From contig OY282609.1 in NCBI GenBank assembly GCA_958298945.1, forward strand, positions 10,708,326 to 10,772,325: a stretch of DNA of 64,000 bases, written 5' to 3'. This document shows, piece after piece, positions 22,490 to 33,965 of the stretch. Below the pieces are notes generated by a model, which was not told where the DNA came from, ran no database searches, and saw only the letters and a program-made list of their open reading frames with translations. Numbering within the stretch: position 1 is the first letter of the stretch; every line of letters starts with the position of its first letter. Both the position numbers and the translations under genes were made by a program. Origin of the DNA: Atherix ibis. Taxonomy: Eukaryota > Arthropoda > Insecta > Diptera > Athericidae.

Positions 22490-23935
22490 TGATTAATCTA
22501 CCCTAAAGACTCTACCCTGTCTATTCGAACCCTATCAAATTTTCAACACTATTTTTTTCCGTGTCACTCTTTACCTTTCATATCATATTTCACTGTAGTT
22601 TTATTTTGTAATTTAGAACCACGAATGGATTACCTCACCTTTTTTGACTATCGTTAAAGCGGAATACTGTATAAATTTTTCTTATAATAAGATATGACAA
22701 TTCCAAAGAAATTTAACATCTAAAAATATTACTTTTATAAAATAAGCTTAAGATTTTGGCATTTTATCGATAAATTCATGATTGAAATTCATTTGAATTT
22801 CATACTTTCTGAAGCAGATAAATAACGAAATCTGAAACGCTACCAATTTAAAAGTCACTTCCTCGCAATTACGGCGAAAATTTATTTACAAATTATTTTC
22901 ACTTAACACGCCAAGAATACAAGTACATACCAAACTCAATTATTTAACATTTCCACAAATTTTCTGAGCTATTATGCATATATGACATAATTTTCATTAA
23001 TTTGAGACAAATTCTAAGCTATTATGGAGATAATCGAATATTCGGAGAAGGTACCAATTTATTTATTATTATACTTACTGGAAATGATAGCTAAAGTCAA
23101 AATAGAAGAAAAAATATTTTTTGGAAATAAGGCAATATGAGAATATATTCTCAAAAATTTCGTTGAATTATTTCGATTAAATAATACTTCAATTGAAATC
23201 CACACAGTCACAATATGGCATAACATATATTTTTTAAATATTTTAATCTTAATTAGAAGAATTTCATCATTTTTATTACAATAATTTTTCACATGAACGA
23301 AATTTTCTCATAAAATATGCAAAAAAAAATTCATCAAAAGGTAAATTTTCCATATAATTGAAACCAAACGCTTTCCAATAATCCTAGGTATATTTAAATT
23401 TTCTAGGAAAAATTTTCTTATCTTTTTACCTTTCTGCTAAATTAAAAATATATTTTTTTTATTCATTTGAAAAATACACAGAATTTAAGAAAATATTTAA
23501 GAAATTTTTGTTTTTTTCTTGAATATTTTAACGATTTCTATTCTCTTTTTTGAAATTTTCTTATTCACATTGAGTTGGGTTGACAAAAAATATATACTCG
23601 TTTAAGGAAAAGTACAATAATTTGCATAAATACTTGGAAAATAAAATCTATGACTTAGTACTATTACTTTTAATCTGAATTTCGGAGAAATTATAAAATA
23701 ATGAAAATGGACTATAATAAATTATTTAAATTGAGAATACGAAAAACCATTGAAACATAAAATCTCTAACAGAGAAAATAGGCTAATAAATGAAATTTGA
23801 AAATAAAATCAATTCAAATCAGAATGGTGATGGCGGATTGGAAAAATGCGAAGATAATATCTAAAGATATTTAAAAAAATTATTTTTAGATTAAAAAAAA
23901 TTATATTTTATGAATATTCATATTCGTAAGTTAAG
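22490..23935. other. AT-rich sequence, nothing recognised
   Basis: Only chance-length frames, for example 23059-23292 (-). Confidence 0.5.
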
Positions 23936-23939
23936 GTAA

Positions 23940-24720
23940 GTTAAAGTGGTTTTTGTACCCAAGGCCGGGAGATGTTACTAGGCCCCTGGGAAATTCCTTC
24001 AGACCTACACGTATGAGCCTTACACCGTTTCTACTTAAAGCTTTGGAATAGCTTATAGACCTTTATATTAGATGTGACAATCTGAAAAAGGATCCTTTAT
24101 ACATCAATCAGTTGCGTATCAAAAGGATCCTTTACACATTAAACAAATTGATGGCTTGTGTTAGGGCCATGTTAAAAATCCGCAGTTGTTTAGAGTTGTC
24201 CACAAGGAGGCTTACTATCACCTCTACTTTGGTCACTTATCATTGATGACCTTTTCATCAAATTATCTCCAGCTGGTTTTGAGCTGATAACCTGGTCGTG
24301 ATGATCAGAGGGAAATATGAACAAATAATTCTGGGTTAAATGCAGAGGGCCCTAAATCTTGTGGTGCCAAGATGCGGATCTCAAAAAAAACCCTCATAAA
24401 ACGGTCATAGTTCCATTTACTAAGAAGCATAAGTTGAATGTCAACAAGGTTAAAATGAATAGAACTGAACTTGAGTTCTCTAGTGAGGTCAAGTATCTAG
24501 GGGTCATTTATGTGTATAAATTGAAATTTGTTTTCTCGAGAAATGCGTATATCAGGTATCCATCATGATTGTGCCGTTTAAAGCCAATAAACTTTTTTTA
24601 TGGTGGGCTACATTAAATTCTAATAATCTGACAATACTTTTCGAGCTGGAGAACAACATCATATAAGCCAATCGGTAAGATTCAGCTCGATTTATGCGGA
24701 AGAGTAATGCAAAATTGGAC
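23940..24720 (+). mobile_element. R1/LOA-like LINE reverse transcriptase remnant
   Basis: The plus strand carries a nearly continuous but frame-broken RT. VVFVPKAGR at about 23949 is block 1, followed by FRPTRMSLTPFLLKALE and IDLYIR, equivalent to FRPISLTSFLLKTLERLID.YIR. CPQGGLLSPLLWSLIIDDL at 24197 is motif B with its palm strand. GFEL then ADNLVVMIRGKYEQ shows motif C reduced from GYADDL to ADN, with a small deletion and frame change. MQRALNLV, WCQDADL, PHKTVIVPFTKKHKLN, and ELEFSSEVKYLGVI follow (last frame 24359-24568). The TR/GCPQGGVLSPLLW form of motif B is typical of R1/LOA-like clades. A 19-bp direct repeat at 24085 and 24121 sits where block 2 should be. Confidence 0.88.
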
Positions 24721-24724
24721 CTCT

Positions 24725-26015
24725 TGGATCATCTCCTACAAACAAAGCCATAGAAGCCATTTGAACATTGTTATTTTTAAATAAAAATGTAATGAAAAGT
24801 ACTTCAATTAGAAATAACAATACTTATCATAATTGACATACTACTTTTTTATAGAATTCTAAAAATAAAACACCCTTAATGGAAAAGATTTTATAAATAA
24901 GAATATCTTCAAAGAGCATTTATTTATTAAGTTTTATCTTCAAAGACCATTTGTAAAAATTCACGGATGGCAAAAGACCCTACTTGAAATTTTTAATAGG
25001 TCAGACTATTTCCTCCTAATAAACCCTTACCCGCTACCAGCCCTTTAAAAAAAATGAATAATTTCATTTAATCTTTTACTCAATATGGAAAAATACTTTC
25101 GAATACTATATGGATTAAGTGGATCTTAATTGTTGGCAAAAGATCTTTTGCAGTTGATTTTTTTGTGATAATCGGATCATGCTTACGTGTATATGTGTAA
25201 CTAAAGGCAAACACTTGTTTCATCATCAAAATATATAAAATCAAAAATGTAAGATATTCCCTAATTATATTTATAAAAGCTTGAAAGAAAATAATTCCAA
25301 AAAAATATTATATACTTTTAGATAAAGTTAAATTTTTGGTGAAATCTTTTGAATGAAAAATCCTTTTAAAGTCAATTCAATTTAGTATAAACGTTTGATG
25401 ATTAATTTCTACCCACTATAATATTAAATATTTAGTAATATTGTATAGATCCTTTATACCAAGTACTCGTTAAATTGCTTAAAAGTATTATACGTGGCAC
25501 ATTTTATTGCTTTAAAGATTTTATAAAGAAATAATTTCCATGTCTTAGAAGTTGGTACTATTGTAAAAGTCCTTATCATCTTAAGATGAAGTAAAGGAGA
25601 TCATCGTCAATTTCAAAGGAAAATTGCTAAATTATATGGCCACGGAGTGCCAGAGGACGGTTTAGGAAAAGGCCAGGGAGATAAAGACCATCTAAGAATT
25701 TTTTCGTTAGGTTTTTGGAGAAAAAAAATTGCACTCTTTTATTTTTCGTTAGGTTTTTGGAGAAAAAAAATTGAAAATATTTAATTTTTTTTAATTTTTA
25801 TGTTAAATAATTTTTCCATATTTTTCAAATTCCTTTTTTTATATATAATATCGAAAAAATGTTAATCTTCCTCCTGAATTCCTATTCCTTTCCTTTTGCC
25901 TGGATGGGTTTTGGTTTTTTTAAATTTTTTTTTTTAAATAATTTTTACCATTATTTTTCTCTTTTCTTCTTTTTTCTCTCCAATAGAGAAATTTACACTT
26001 TCAGGTATCTCCATT
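24725..26015. other. AT-rich sequence with a short tandem duplication
   Basis: Nothing coding recognised. A less AT-rich patch at 25625-25690 reads ARGRFRKRPGR on the plus strand, which vaguely recalls basic LINE tails but is too short to call. Confidence 0.45.
25700..25773. repeat. 32-bp tandem duplication
   Basis: TTTTTCGTTAGG followed by TTTTTGGAG and eight A's then TTG occurs at 25700-25731 and again, unchanged, at 25742-25773, a 42-bp period. Confidence 0.92.
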
Positions 26016-26019
26016 ATCC

Positions 26020-26128
26020 CCTATATGTTCCAGCATAATATTGTTCTGGTTATGCGGGGTGGGAGTTTATCTGTGCTAAAACTTCGAAACCTAAATTCAA
26101 CGCATAAAGCTAGCAACAAGCATGCCTA
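26020..26128. repeat. Dispersed repeat shared with 9.3 kb, interrupted by mariner
   Basis: The motif CGCATAAAGCTAGC followed by ACAAGCAYGCCTAGCA is shared with 9331-9362 with three differences in about 32 bp. At 26129-26132 the match stops and the mariner end begins, so the mariner probably landed in a copy of the older repeat. Confidence 0.7.
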
Positions 26129-27365
26129 GCAGATCGGCTGAAAAGTTTATAAGGTAACACAGTAAAAATATTTTTTTTTGGAAAATTCATTTTTATTATT
26201 CAACATAGTTGCCTTCGCGGGCGATACAGCGATTATAGCGATCTTCCAACTTTTCGATACCAATTTTATAGTACTCTTTCGATTTTGCCTCAAAATAGGC
26301 CTCAGTTTCGGCAATCAATTCATCATCGGTCTTAAATTTCTAGCCAGCGAGCATTCTGTTGAGGTCTGCAAACAGGAAAAAGTCGCTGGGGGCCAGATCT
26401 GGAGAATACGGTGGATGGGGAAGCAATTCGTAGCCCAATTCATTGAGTTTGACCATCGTTTTTATCGACTTGTGACACGGTGCATTGGCTTGGTGAAACA
26501 ACACTTTTTTCTTCTTCAAATGAGGCCATTTCTTAGCGGTTTCTTTCTTCAAACGATCTAATAACGCTATATAATAGTCGCTGTTGATCGTCTGTCCCTT
26601 CTGGAGATAGTCAATGAATATTATACCATGCGCATCCCAAAATACAGACGCCATCACCTTGCCAGCCGACTGTTGCGTCTTTCCACGCTTTGGATTCGGT
26701 TCCTCGCTCGCTCTCCACTCTGCCGACTGCCAATTGGACTCTCGAGTATAGTGACGGAGCCATGTCACATATCGACGCAAAAATTCGGGTTTATTGCGCT
26801 TGAACTGCTCCAAACACTGCTCAGAATCATCAACACGTTGTTGTTTTTGGTCCACAGTGAGCTCACACGGCACCCACTTTGCACACAGCTTTCGCATGCC
26901 CAAATATTCATGCACGATATGTCCAACACGCTCTTTCGATATCTTCAGAGTCTCAGCTATCTCGCTCAACTTCACTTTACGGTCATTTAAAATTATTTTG
27001 TGGATTTTTTTGATGTTTTCTGCCGTAACCACCTCTTTTGGGCGTTCACTGCGTTCTGCATCAACTGTGCTCGTACGACCAGTTCGAAATGGACGAAACC
27101 AATATTCCACAGTTGAAATAGCTGGAGCAGAGTCCGCATAACGTTTTTCAAACCATGCTTTGGTTTCCACTGTATTTGTTTTCATCCAAAAGCAATGCTG
27201 TTTCAATAACAAAAGTTGCTTCACTCAAAATGCTATATCTCACGAACCAATCGACCGATTGCTGTCAAATTTTGACAAGAATCATTTGAAGGATGGTGCT
27301 TTGTGATAATTTTTGCAAGAGGTGCCATCTAGACGTCAACCTTATAAACTTTTCAGTGCTCTCTG
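26129..27365 (-). mobile_element. Mariner element, irritans/Himar-like, nearly full length
   Basis: A 1.24 kb element bounded by inverted repeats. CTGAAAAGTTTATAAGGT at 26138-26155 is matched perfectly in inverse at 27339-27356, and homology fades on both sides. The transposase gene runs on the minus strand between them. Length and gene position are as expected for mariner (about 1.3 kb, one intronless gene). No clean TA duplication is visible, since the outermost bases of the two ends differ, so the outer ends are approximate. The element is old but is the best-preserved DNA transposon in the window together with that at 40.4 kb. Confidence 0.95.
26196..27224 (-). pseudogene. Mariner transposase, inactive
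   Basis: The frame of 342 codons plus stop covers the whole protein apart from its first few residues, close to the usual 345-348. It ends in RYNRCIAREGNYVE. The N-terminus has the two helix-turn-helix parts and the linker WVPCEL (usually WVPHEL, residues 117-122). Three defects are visible. First, RRYVT at 150-154 runs directly into WLRHYT: four residues containing the first catalytic Asp of the DD34D triad are gone, a clean 12-bp deletion. Second, the second catalytic Asp is Ala in HQANAPCH (residue 246). Third, a TAG at 26340-26342 replaces the first Lys of the AGKKF motif and removes the last 48 residues. The third Asp (YSPDLAPSD) is intact. The enzyme is therefore dead. Confidence 0.95.
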
Positions 27366-27567
27366 AGTGTGGTCGTCATTGGCCATACTCCTATAGCAAA
27401 ATTTTTTAATTTTTATCCAAATTTTAGTACTTTCCCCTCCCCCCCAACACCTAGAAATAGTAGGTATTAAGCAGTCCATAACAGTTCGATTAAGCAGTCC
27501 GATTTCTTTCGAATCTAAACCTTTCAATTTTGAATCTTTTTAAAAATTTGTCAATTCTCCTTTCTAG

Positions 27568-27646
27568 AATTTCATCTACAACTGCGTATAATTTTTTTGA
27601 CAATTCTCCTGCTTGTCAAAAATTATACGCAGTTGTAGATGAAATT
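27568..27646. repeat. Long near-perfect foldback, about 34-bp arms
   Basis: The left arm 27568-27603 starts AATTTCATCTACAACTGCG and the right arm 27613-27646 is its inverse, the only difference being a T run of seven against five. The loop is nine bases. It lies about 200 bp beyond the mariner. CAATTCTCCT also occurs directly twice, at 27552 and in the loop at 27602. Confidence 0.95.
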
Positions 27647-27649
27647 TAA

Positions 27650-30050
27650 ACAAAAAATTATTTTTACTATAAAATAATGTAAATGCAGATAATACGAATA
27701 TGATACATACAATAAGTCCAGGAAGAGTTATGAGTGCAAATATTAGATTATGCCCTTTTAGTAAAATAATTTTTGAATACACATAAATTTAATTTTCTTT
27801 TATAAATAAATTTTGTTTAATAGTAAAAATTTCTTCCAAATAAATGAAAATAAAAACTTACAGTTCCATTTAAATAAAACAATAATGTTGTGATTTTAAG
27901 TAGAAGTTTTCTTAATATTTTTCATATACACATATATATTTACTAGAATATATAAAAAATATATATTTTTTTTATATTTTTTTATTTTAAAATTGCTATT
28001 TATAAATTATGAAATTAATTTTTAATTGAAAAAAAAATATATTGTATAATTTTTGTTAACTTTTATGAAAAATATATTAAAATATTTATATAAAAAAAAA
28101 CAATGCAAATGTTAAATTTACATGTTTGTATATTAAGGAAAAAAGTATTAATTACGTTCTCCAATTTTAATACATACAAACAAAAACATATATTGTAATT
28201 ATATAAGAATTTCTCAACAACAAAAAAATATAATTAAAAATACAAATTAAAGTAAGAAGAAAAAAACTAAAATCAAGCAAAATTCATACAAAAATAATAT
28301 TTATTAAAAGAAAAATTACATAAAATCGAATACAAATCAACGAAGCTTTTAGTATTAAAAATATAGAATGAAAATTACTACAATAAAAGCAAAGAAAAAA
28401 TACAAAAGCGTTAAAAATAAATAAAATAAAAATATATACTAGAATTTTGCATATAAATAAATACCAAAATTAAGATCCTTAATTCATAAAGAGAAAATAT
28501 ACATTCAAAGGTATATAATAAAATACTATAATTATGATGGCAATTATTTGCATTATTATTATTATACTTATTAAGTTTATTGATTAAAAAAGATTAAAGA
28601 ATTGTATAAAATAATTTTTAAGAACATTTTGAAAAAAAAAAGTTTCATATAAAAAATAATAAAAACTTAACCAGTTAAATTAAATTGAAAAGTTAAACTT
28701 AAAATTGGCTAATTATTAAATGCATTTAACTGATCTTATTTTAGATAGAAGATCTGCTCGAAAATGCATCTAACATTAAAATTATATATGAACAAAATAT
28801 CCTTTCTACAATCTTTTGTCTAGAAAGAACTAGTCTAAAAAATTGTATTTTCTATTTCTGAAAAGTACATCTCGTACAAAAATTTCTTCGTGGTGTTTGC
28901 AAATAATAAATTATAATAAAAAGAACTCTCAAGTTGTAAGTCTTGCATCTCAGAATAGAGCAAATACGTATATCTAATTGAAACTTAATTTCAGCTAATT
29001 TAAAGAATATAAATTAAATTATCTTGGCTATAGTCCTTGATATTTTTGGTGGTCCTTTTCTCAAAAGTTCGGTTTAGTTTTATTTTACTAAATAAAACTA
29101 AACACCTTGTGAGCAGATCCTTGGTAAAATAACTCCATATTGCATGTGTGGAGTTGTGACTAACTAAATTTGTAAATATCAATTTTTTTTTTTTTTATCC
29201 ATAATTTGAAATCCTACAATTTCCCTTTTAAGTTTATTTTTTTATTTTCATTATTTTTTATTATTTGAATAATCTTCACATTCCAGCAGATATTAGCTAC
29301 TTTTGAAAAATTTCTCAAATGTTTCTATACTCTTACGGATGCTCTCGAACACTCCGCAATATTTTGGGATTTTCCATATAATAAAGATAATATTTAATAA
29401 AATATATAAAATCATTTGCATACGAAAATATTATTAATAATGATGAAAAAAAATCCTAACTAATTTTTAAAGAAAAAATATACAAAAAAAAAATGTAAAT
29501 ATTGAAAAAGACTTCGCTCTCTGTTTATAATAATATTATTGTGGTCATTAAAATTGTAAATTAAATATTTTTAAGTTTTTGTTTTGAAAACGTAATAAAA
29601 ATTAAAGGTGATGGACAATTGATAAAAAAAATTATAATAAAGGATTTGAATAAAAATAAATTATATAAAGAATGATGAGCTAAAAGGAATTTATTAAAGA
29701 AAATTTATTATGTATTTCTGTGATAAAAAGAAAGGTTTAAAAAAAAATAATACAAAATAAATGCGAAATTATGTATTTTGATTGAACAATGAAAAAACAA
29801 TTGAATTATATTATATGTTTATAAACATTTTGAAAATATAAATTTAAAAAAAAAGAAAATGTGAATTTGAAAAATAAACAAAATTTGTTTTTTTCTTTTT
29901 TGCCATATTTTAATATTATATATTTTTTTAAAATTTATTTATATTTTCAAATATATTCGAAATTATTTATTAATTTATATATTATCTTGTAATCTGAGTA
30001 ATTTTTAAATGAAAAAAAGGCAGATTACAAATATTTTCACATATGCATTT
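27650..30050. other. Extremely AT-rich region without recognised genes
   Basis: Long poly-A and poly-T stretches. Frames such as 29000-29182 (-) are of chance length. Nothing recognised. Confidence 0.55.
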
Positions 30051-30054
30051 TGTT

Positions 30055-31420
30055 AATTTTTTTGGAGTTCCTCAAGGCTTCATAGTCAGTTCTATTCTCT
30101 ACGATACAGGTATGTAAAATTTCACGATATCTTTCGATATGCTAATTTTTTTTATATTATCTTTTTTTCTGACCATTTCTTTTTTATTTTATATTATTAA
30201 TGTTAAGGTTTTGTCAAATGTTGGTTAGTCGATAAAGTTCGTGGCATTTTTGGAGTAAAATCGGAGTGTGAAAATCAATTTATTCCAATCAAATATTCTC
30301 AGTTATTATTGAAAATATTTCACAATTTTTCGCACAGCGTCATGATTCTATCAGTATAGAACTTCTGCGATTTATGTTTGAAAAACTGAATCAAGTAGTT
30401 TTCACAGACCTTTCTTGAAGTCAGCTTGGGTTCTTACAGACCTTACTTCACGGATAGCTTCTTTACAATTTGAAATTGCCGAACTCTTTTATTTGTACCT
30501 TCTCCTCAAAGTCAGTTATAAATTTATCTATAAAAAGCTTTGCTTCTCTAAATATCCATTCATTGTTTAAAAAAATATTGAACACTTTTATTCGCAAAAT
30601 AGGCTTCTGCACCCTCTCTTTAATCCTAGCCGAAACAGGGAATTTCGATTAACATGTCCCGATTGAAAAAGAAGTCAACCAACTCAATATGCCTTCGTAC
30701 ATTGTTTAAGCACGACCTGAGTCGATTAGGTAATGCTGAAATTTATTATATTTATACTGATGCGGCAACGAATTTTGCGGTTATTCAAGAAGGGGATAGT
30801 TGCTTTCAGGAGGTATACTATGGTATTTTTCCATACAGTGTAGCAGCTTATTTTCGAAAACTCTGGGCAGTACGATCAGCTGTAAATATTAAACATAAAA
30901 ATAGCTTCGAACCGATCATTTTTAGGAGCAGCCTCGCTACTTTAATTGCTATTCATGGCTCCAGGACGGACTTGGTAATAAATGATATCAGACATCGCCT
31001 AATAAACAAGGGCTTTATTGAGTTGCGGTGAGTGCCGGGCTATGTAGGCATCCTTGGCAACGAATATGCTTATCAGCTTGCAAAAGAAGTTTTGCTCCTT
31101 CCAGTGTCCACAGTTATCGTGGCATTCATTAATCTACTCATCTCGTTGCAACTAACAGCATCAACGTTTAATACTGCCGTCATCTACGACTTCCTACCCG
31201 GCAATCGTGAACATCCTATCTGCACATCCTGTGGCGTTCATTTGATCATACCACACATACTGGCGGATTGTCATAAAACAAGGAGCTTCTTTTCGTGTAG
31301 GATTCTCTTAATAACACATACTAATCTACTCTATAAAATATCCAAATTGCAAGGAAAAACTTTTAAGAAAAATATTGTACTTTCCCTAACTTTATCTATT
31401 TGAGCATTTAAACCGTCAAA
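30055..31420 (+). mobile_element. LINE remnant with RNase H, I-like
   Basis: At 30055-30110 the plus strand reads FGVPQGFIVSSILYDTG, RT motif B, with no readable motif C after it. From 30654 a 125-codon frame holds the start of RNase H: YIYTDAATNFAVIQEG (YTDGS...G.GV), SVAAYFRKLWAVRSAV (normally TAELWAI..A) and IFRSSLATLIAI (normally SDSLSAL.AI). A TGA at 31029 follows, and the same frame goes on as PGYVGILGNEYAYQLAKE (normally VPGHVGI.GNE.AD.LAKE). CTSCGVHLIIPHILADC is the cysteine-histidine tail. Taking the two ends as one element is an inference, since 0.5 kb between them is unreadable. Confidence 0.75.
30654..31403 (+). pseudogene. RNase H domain and C-terminal zinc motif of a LINE
   Basis: One reading frame of 249 codons interrupted by a single TGA at 31029-31031, at the place where the family has Trp just before VPGHVG, so a one-base TGG to TGA change is likely. 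The first catalytic Asp (YTD) is kept. The catalytic Glu is Lys (RKLWA for AELWA), the second Asp is Ser (RSSLA for SDSLS), and both the His and the last Asp are Tyr (PGYVG, EYAYQ). The tail CTSCG...HILADC keeps the spacing of the CCHC motif. The protein would not cleave RNA. Long openness despite lost catalysis suggests either recent decay or chance. Confidence 0.78.
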
Positions 31421-31424
31421 TCTG

Positions 31425-33585
31425 AGACGCGAAAAGGCCATACGGTCATGGTGCTTAGATGTGGCCCCTGACATATATCTTTCAAACAAATATTAATAAT
31501 AATACCTTAAACGGTGACTAAGTTTTTGACCAATATTAGTATTTAAACCCAAAACAATTAACAAATCAAAGTCGGCATTTCCTTAATGCCAAATAATGTA
31601 AAACTACTAAAACTAAGCCCAATTAAATATTATTAAGTAAAAAAAATATTTAAAAAAAATTGTTAATAAAATAATGTGGAAAAAATTGAGAGAACAGAAA
31701 ACTTATTTTTTTAAAACTGGAATAAATCCCGTGCTGCGATTGCAAAACTACCGAACACATAACATAAAAGCATATTTTTAATGTTGTAATTTCGAAATTC
31801 ATATGTTCTCATATAATTGACAATATGTTCAAAGAAAAAAATTTCCAAAAAAAACGGTTCTTCTTAGGGCCATTAAAAAAATTTACTCATAGAGTAAAAA
31901 GAAATTCACATACAAAACAAATAGTACCAACTTAGGCGCAACTTAAAAATGGTAGGCAATTAGTGGCTGTTGCCGTTAGTATACAATTAGGCGTAACAAA
32001 CGCAATTTTTTATTAAAAACCTGTAAAATGTTTAAATTTTCAGAATTTTTTGTGGAATTGTAACATTTGAAAGGGCATAAAAATTACTTCTTCTGAAAAC
32101 TGGCAATTAGGCGCAACTTAAAAAAATTGTAGTCTGAAAAACAGAAATTTGCTAGATTTTTGCTTTAAAATTTTAAGAAAACATCGGAATTATAATTGTC
32201 CATTTATAATTTGTAGGTGTTTTTTGTTTTCTTTGAATAATAAACTATCAAATAATAACGTTTTCGAATTCATTTAACATTAAAATCGTGGTTTTCAAAA
32301 AAAGTTTAATCGGGCATTTCAATAGAAACCTTACATGTCGAGTTTCTATTAAAACGCCCGATACTGTGTTTTCGATTACCTAATTACGTGTTAGCATACC
32401 AATGGGAGCATATCAATTGCAATTTTCAGATAAACATAATTATTATTAGGAAAACGATACAATATGAATTTATTTATTTAAATAATAAATAACATTATTT
32501 AAAAAGCTTCCACACAAAATATGATAAAAATCACAGAATAAAGAGAAATATAAATGTTAACTTCTTAAAATTATGCAAGAATTTCTCACACACTAATAAA
32601 TGGGGGAAGAAAACTGGGCTCCTCCTGTTACATTTTCCCGATTTCAAATTTTTTTGTGTGTTTTCGACTATTTTGCGATAAGGCAATGTGTTTTGATTTA
32701 TTTTCCTTTCCTTTAATGCACCTTTTCTTGTTTTGTTTTTTGTTGGTGATGTTGATAGTTGGTTTTATTTTCTGGTGCAAGAAAAGATATTATTTTTTAG
32801 TTTTCCATAAAATTCTTTCGGTTTTTTTTTTTAATTTGTTGAATGCGTAGTTTCTCAGGTTTTTAATTTTTCCCCTTTGGGTGTGTTCTTTTAGATTTTT
32901 TTCGATGTTTTTTCGTTGATTTTTTTCGATGTATTTTTTTATTTTTTTTATTGCGTGAGAGAGAAGTAATTTTCGAAGGAAGGGAGTAGTTTTTTTTTAA
33001 ATTTTTACTATGATTTTATGTAAAAAGGAATTGGATTTTTTTACATTCCTTTTTTACGCAATGTTAATAAACTTATTTTGATTTTAATAAATACTGTTTT
33101 TTTGTATGTTTTTTTTAAATTACAATAATAATTAAAGACGGTAAATATTACTTTTTGTTTGGTTAGTAATTGAAAGGATATTATTAACTATTTTCTTAGT
33201 TATATTTTAAGAGAATTAATTTTCAAACGATCAGTATGTGTTCCTTTTTGGAAAGAACACTCATAGTTGAGGGTATCCTTTGAGCAAACTAAAAGTGTAA
33301 TAGGTAAAGAGGAACAAATTTTCTTTCATATTACTTGCTTAACCATAAAATTCGTTTACTCCTTAAATGTATCGATTCTTGTCAAATTTAACAGTGTAAT
33401 TTTTTTAAATAAAAAAAAATTAATAAAATTCTAACCGATAAATTCAATTTAAATATTTTTCTACCGTTTTCATCCTCTACAACAATTAATTACTTCGTTA
33501 AGCAACTTCATTAAAAATAACAAATTTCCGCTATTCAGAGGAATCTGAATTAAGAATTCTTATATATTTTCTTATCGTTATTACT
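31425..33585. other. AT-rich region with one foldback
   Basis: Apart from the foldback at 32309-32362 only T-rich and A-rich stretches. CAATTAGGCG(C/T)AAC occurs three times between 31930 and 32120 (at about 31932 as CTTAGGCGCAACTT, 31986 and 32104), a loose repeat of unknown meaning. Confidence 0.5.
32309..32362. repeat. 21-bp inverted repeat with two compensable mismatches
   Basis: ATCGGGCATTTCAATAGAAAC (21 bases, 32309-32329; key bases ATCGGGC and AATAGAAAC) is mirrored at 32342-32362 with two transitions. The spacer is 12 bp. On a minus-strand transcript both mismatches would be G-U pairs. Confidence 0.9.
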
Positions 33586-33589
33586 TTCG

Positions 33590-33965
33590 TCGGTTACACT
33601 CTTCTGGATGTTATCGAGAGTACCAACGTCCTTTTAAGTGTTTCTTAATTTTGGGAAACAAATAATTGTTACACGGACTATGATTATATCAAAAACTACT
33701 TATTGTCATATGAAGAGTTATCATGATGGAGCATCCAAGTATCTGCAATGTTCGATCTGATGTGAAGAATCGTTTTTCTATACCTTCCAAGGATGTTCAA
33801 TGTTCATTGACATTTCTGATACCATAAGGGCACTCACTCGTTTCACGTTTCCATCCGTTTTCTAAGTTGAAGGGCTCCCTGACCGTGGACCTTATTTTAC
33901 TGCTTCTCGGCCATCCAAAAATACTTAATGGTACCGAAAAACTTATGCTCTTTATAAGGAATGTC
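33590..33965 (-). pseudogene. Mariner-like transposase remnant
   Basis: On the minus strand the reading PWKV..EKRFFTSDRTLQILG, then DAPS (from the DNAPSHT block) and, further on, LFPKIKKHLKGRWYS, follows the order of the end of a mariner transposase. Upstream, VREPFNLENGWKRETSE may be a trace of the N-terminal part. The copy aligns by eye with those at 9.5 and 13.1 kb. Stops are frequent. GTCAACCAAACTTT occurs twice near 33960-34005, possibly near the element end. Confidence 0.5.

Noticed and set aside
25625..25690. LINE tail reading ARGRFRKRPGR
   Set aside because: Too short and low in information; stops on both sides.
26178..27141. Plus-strand ORFs of 127, 120 and 115 codons
   Set aside because: All lie antisense to the mariner transposase and show no motif of their own.
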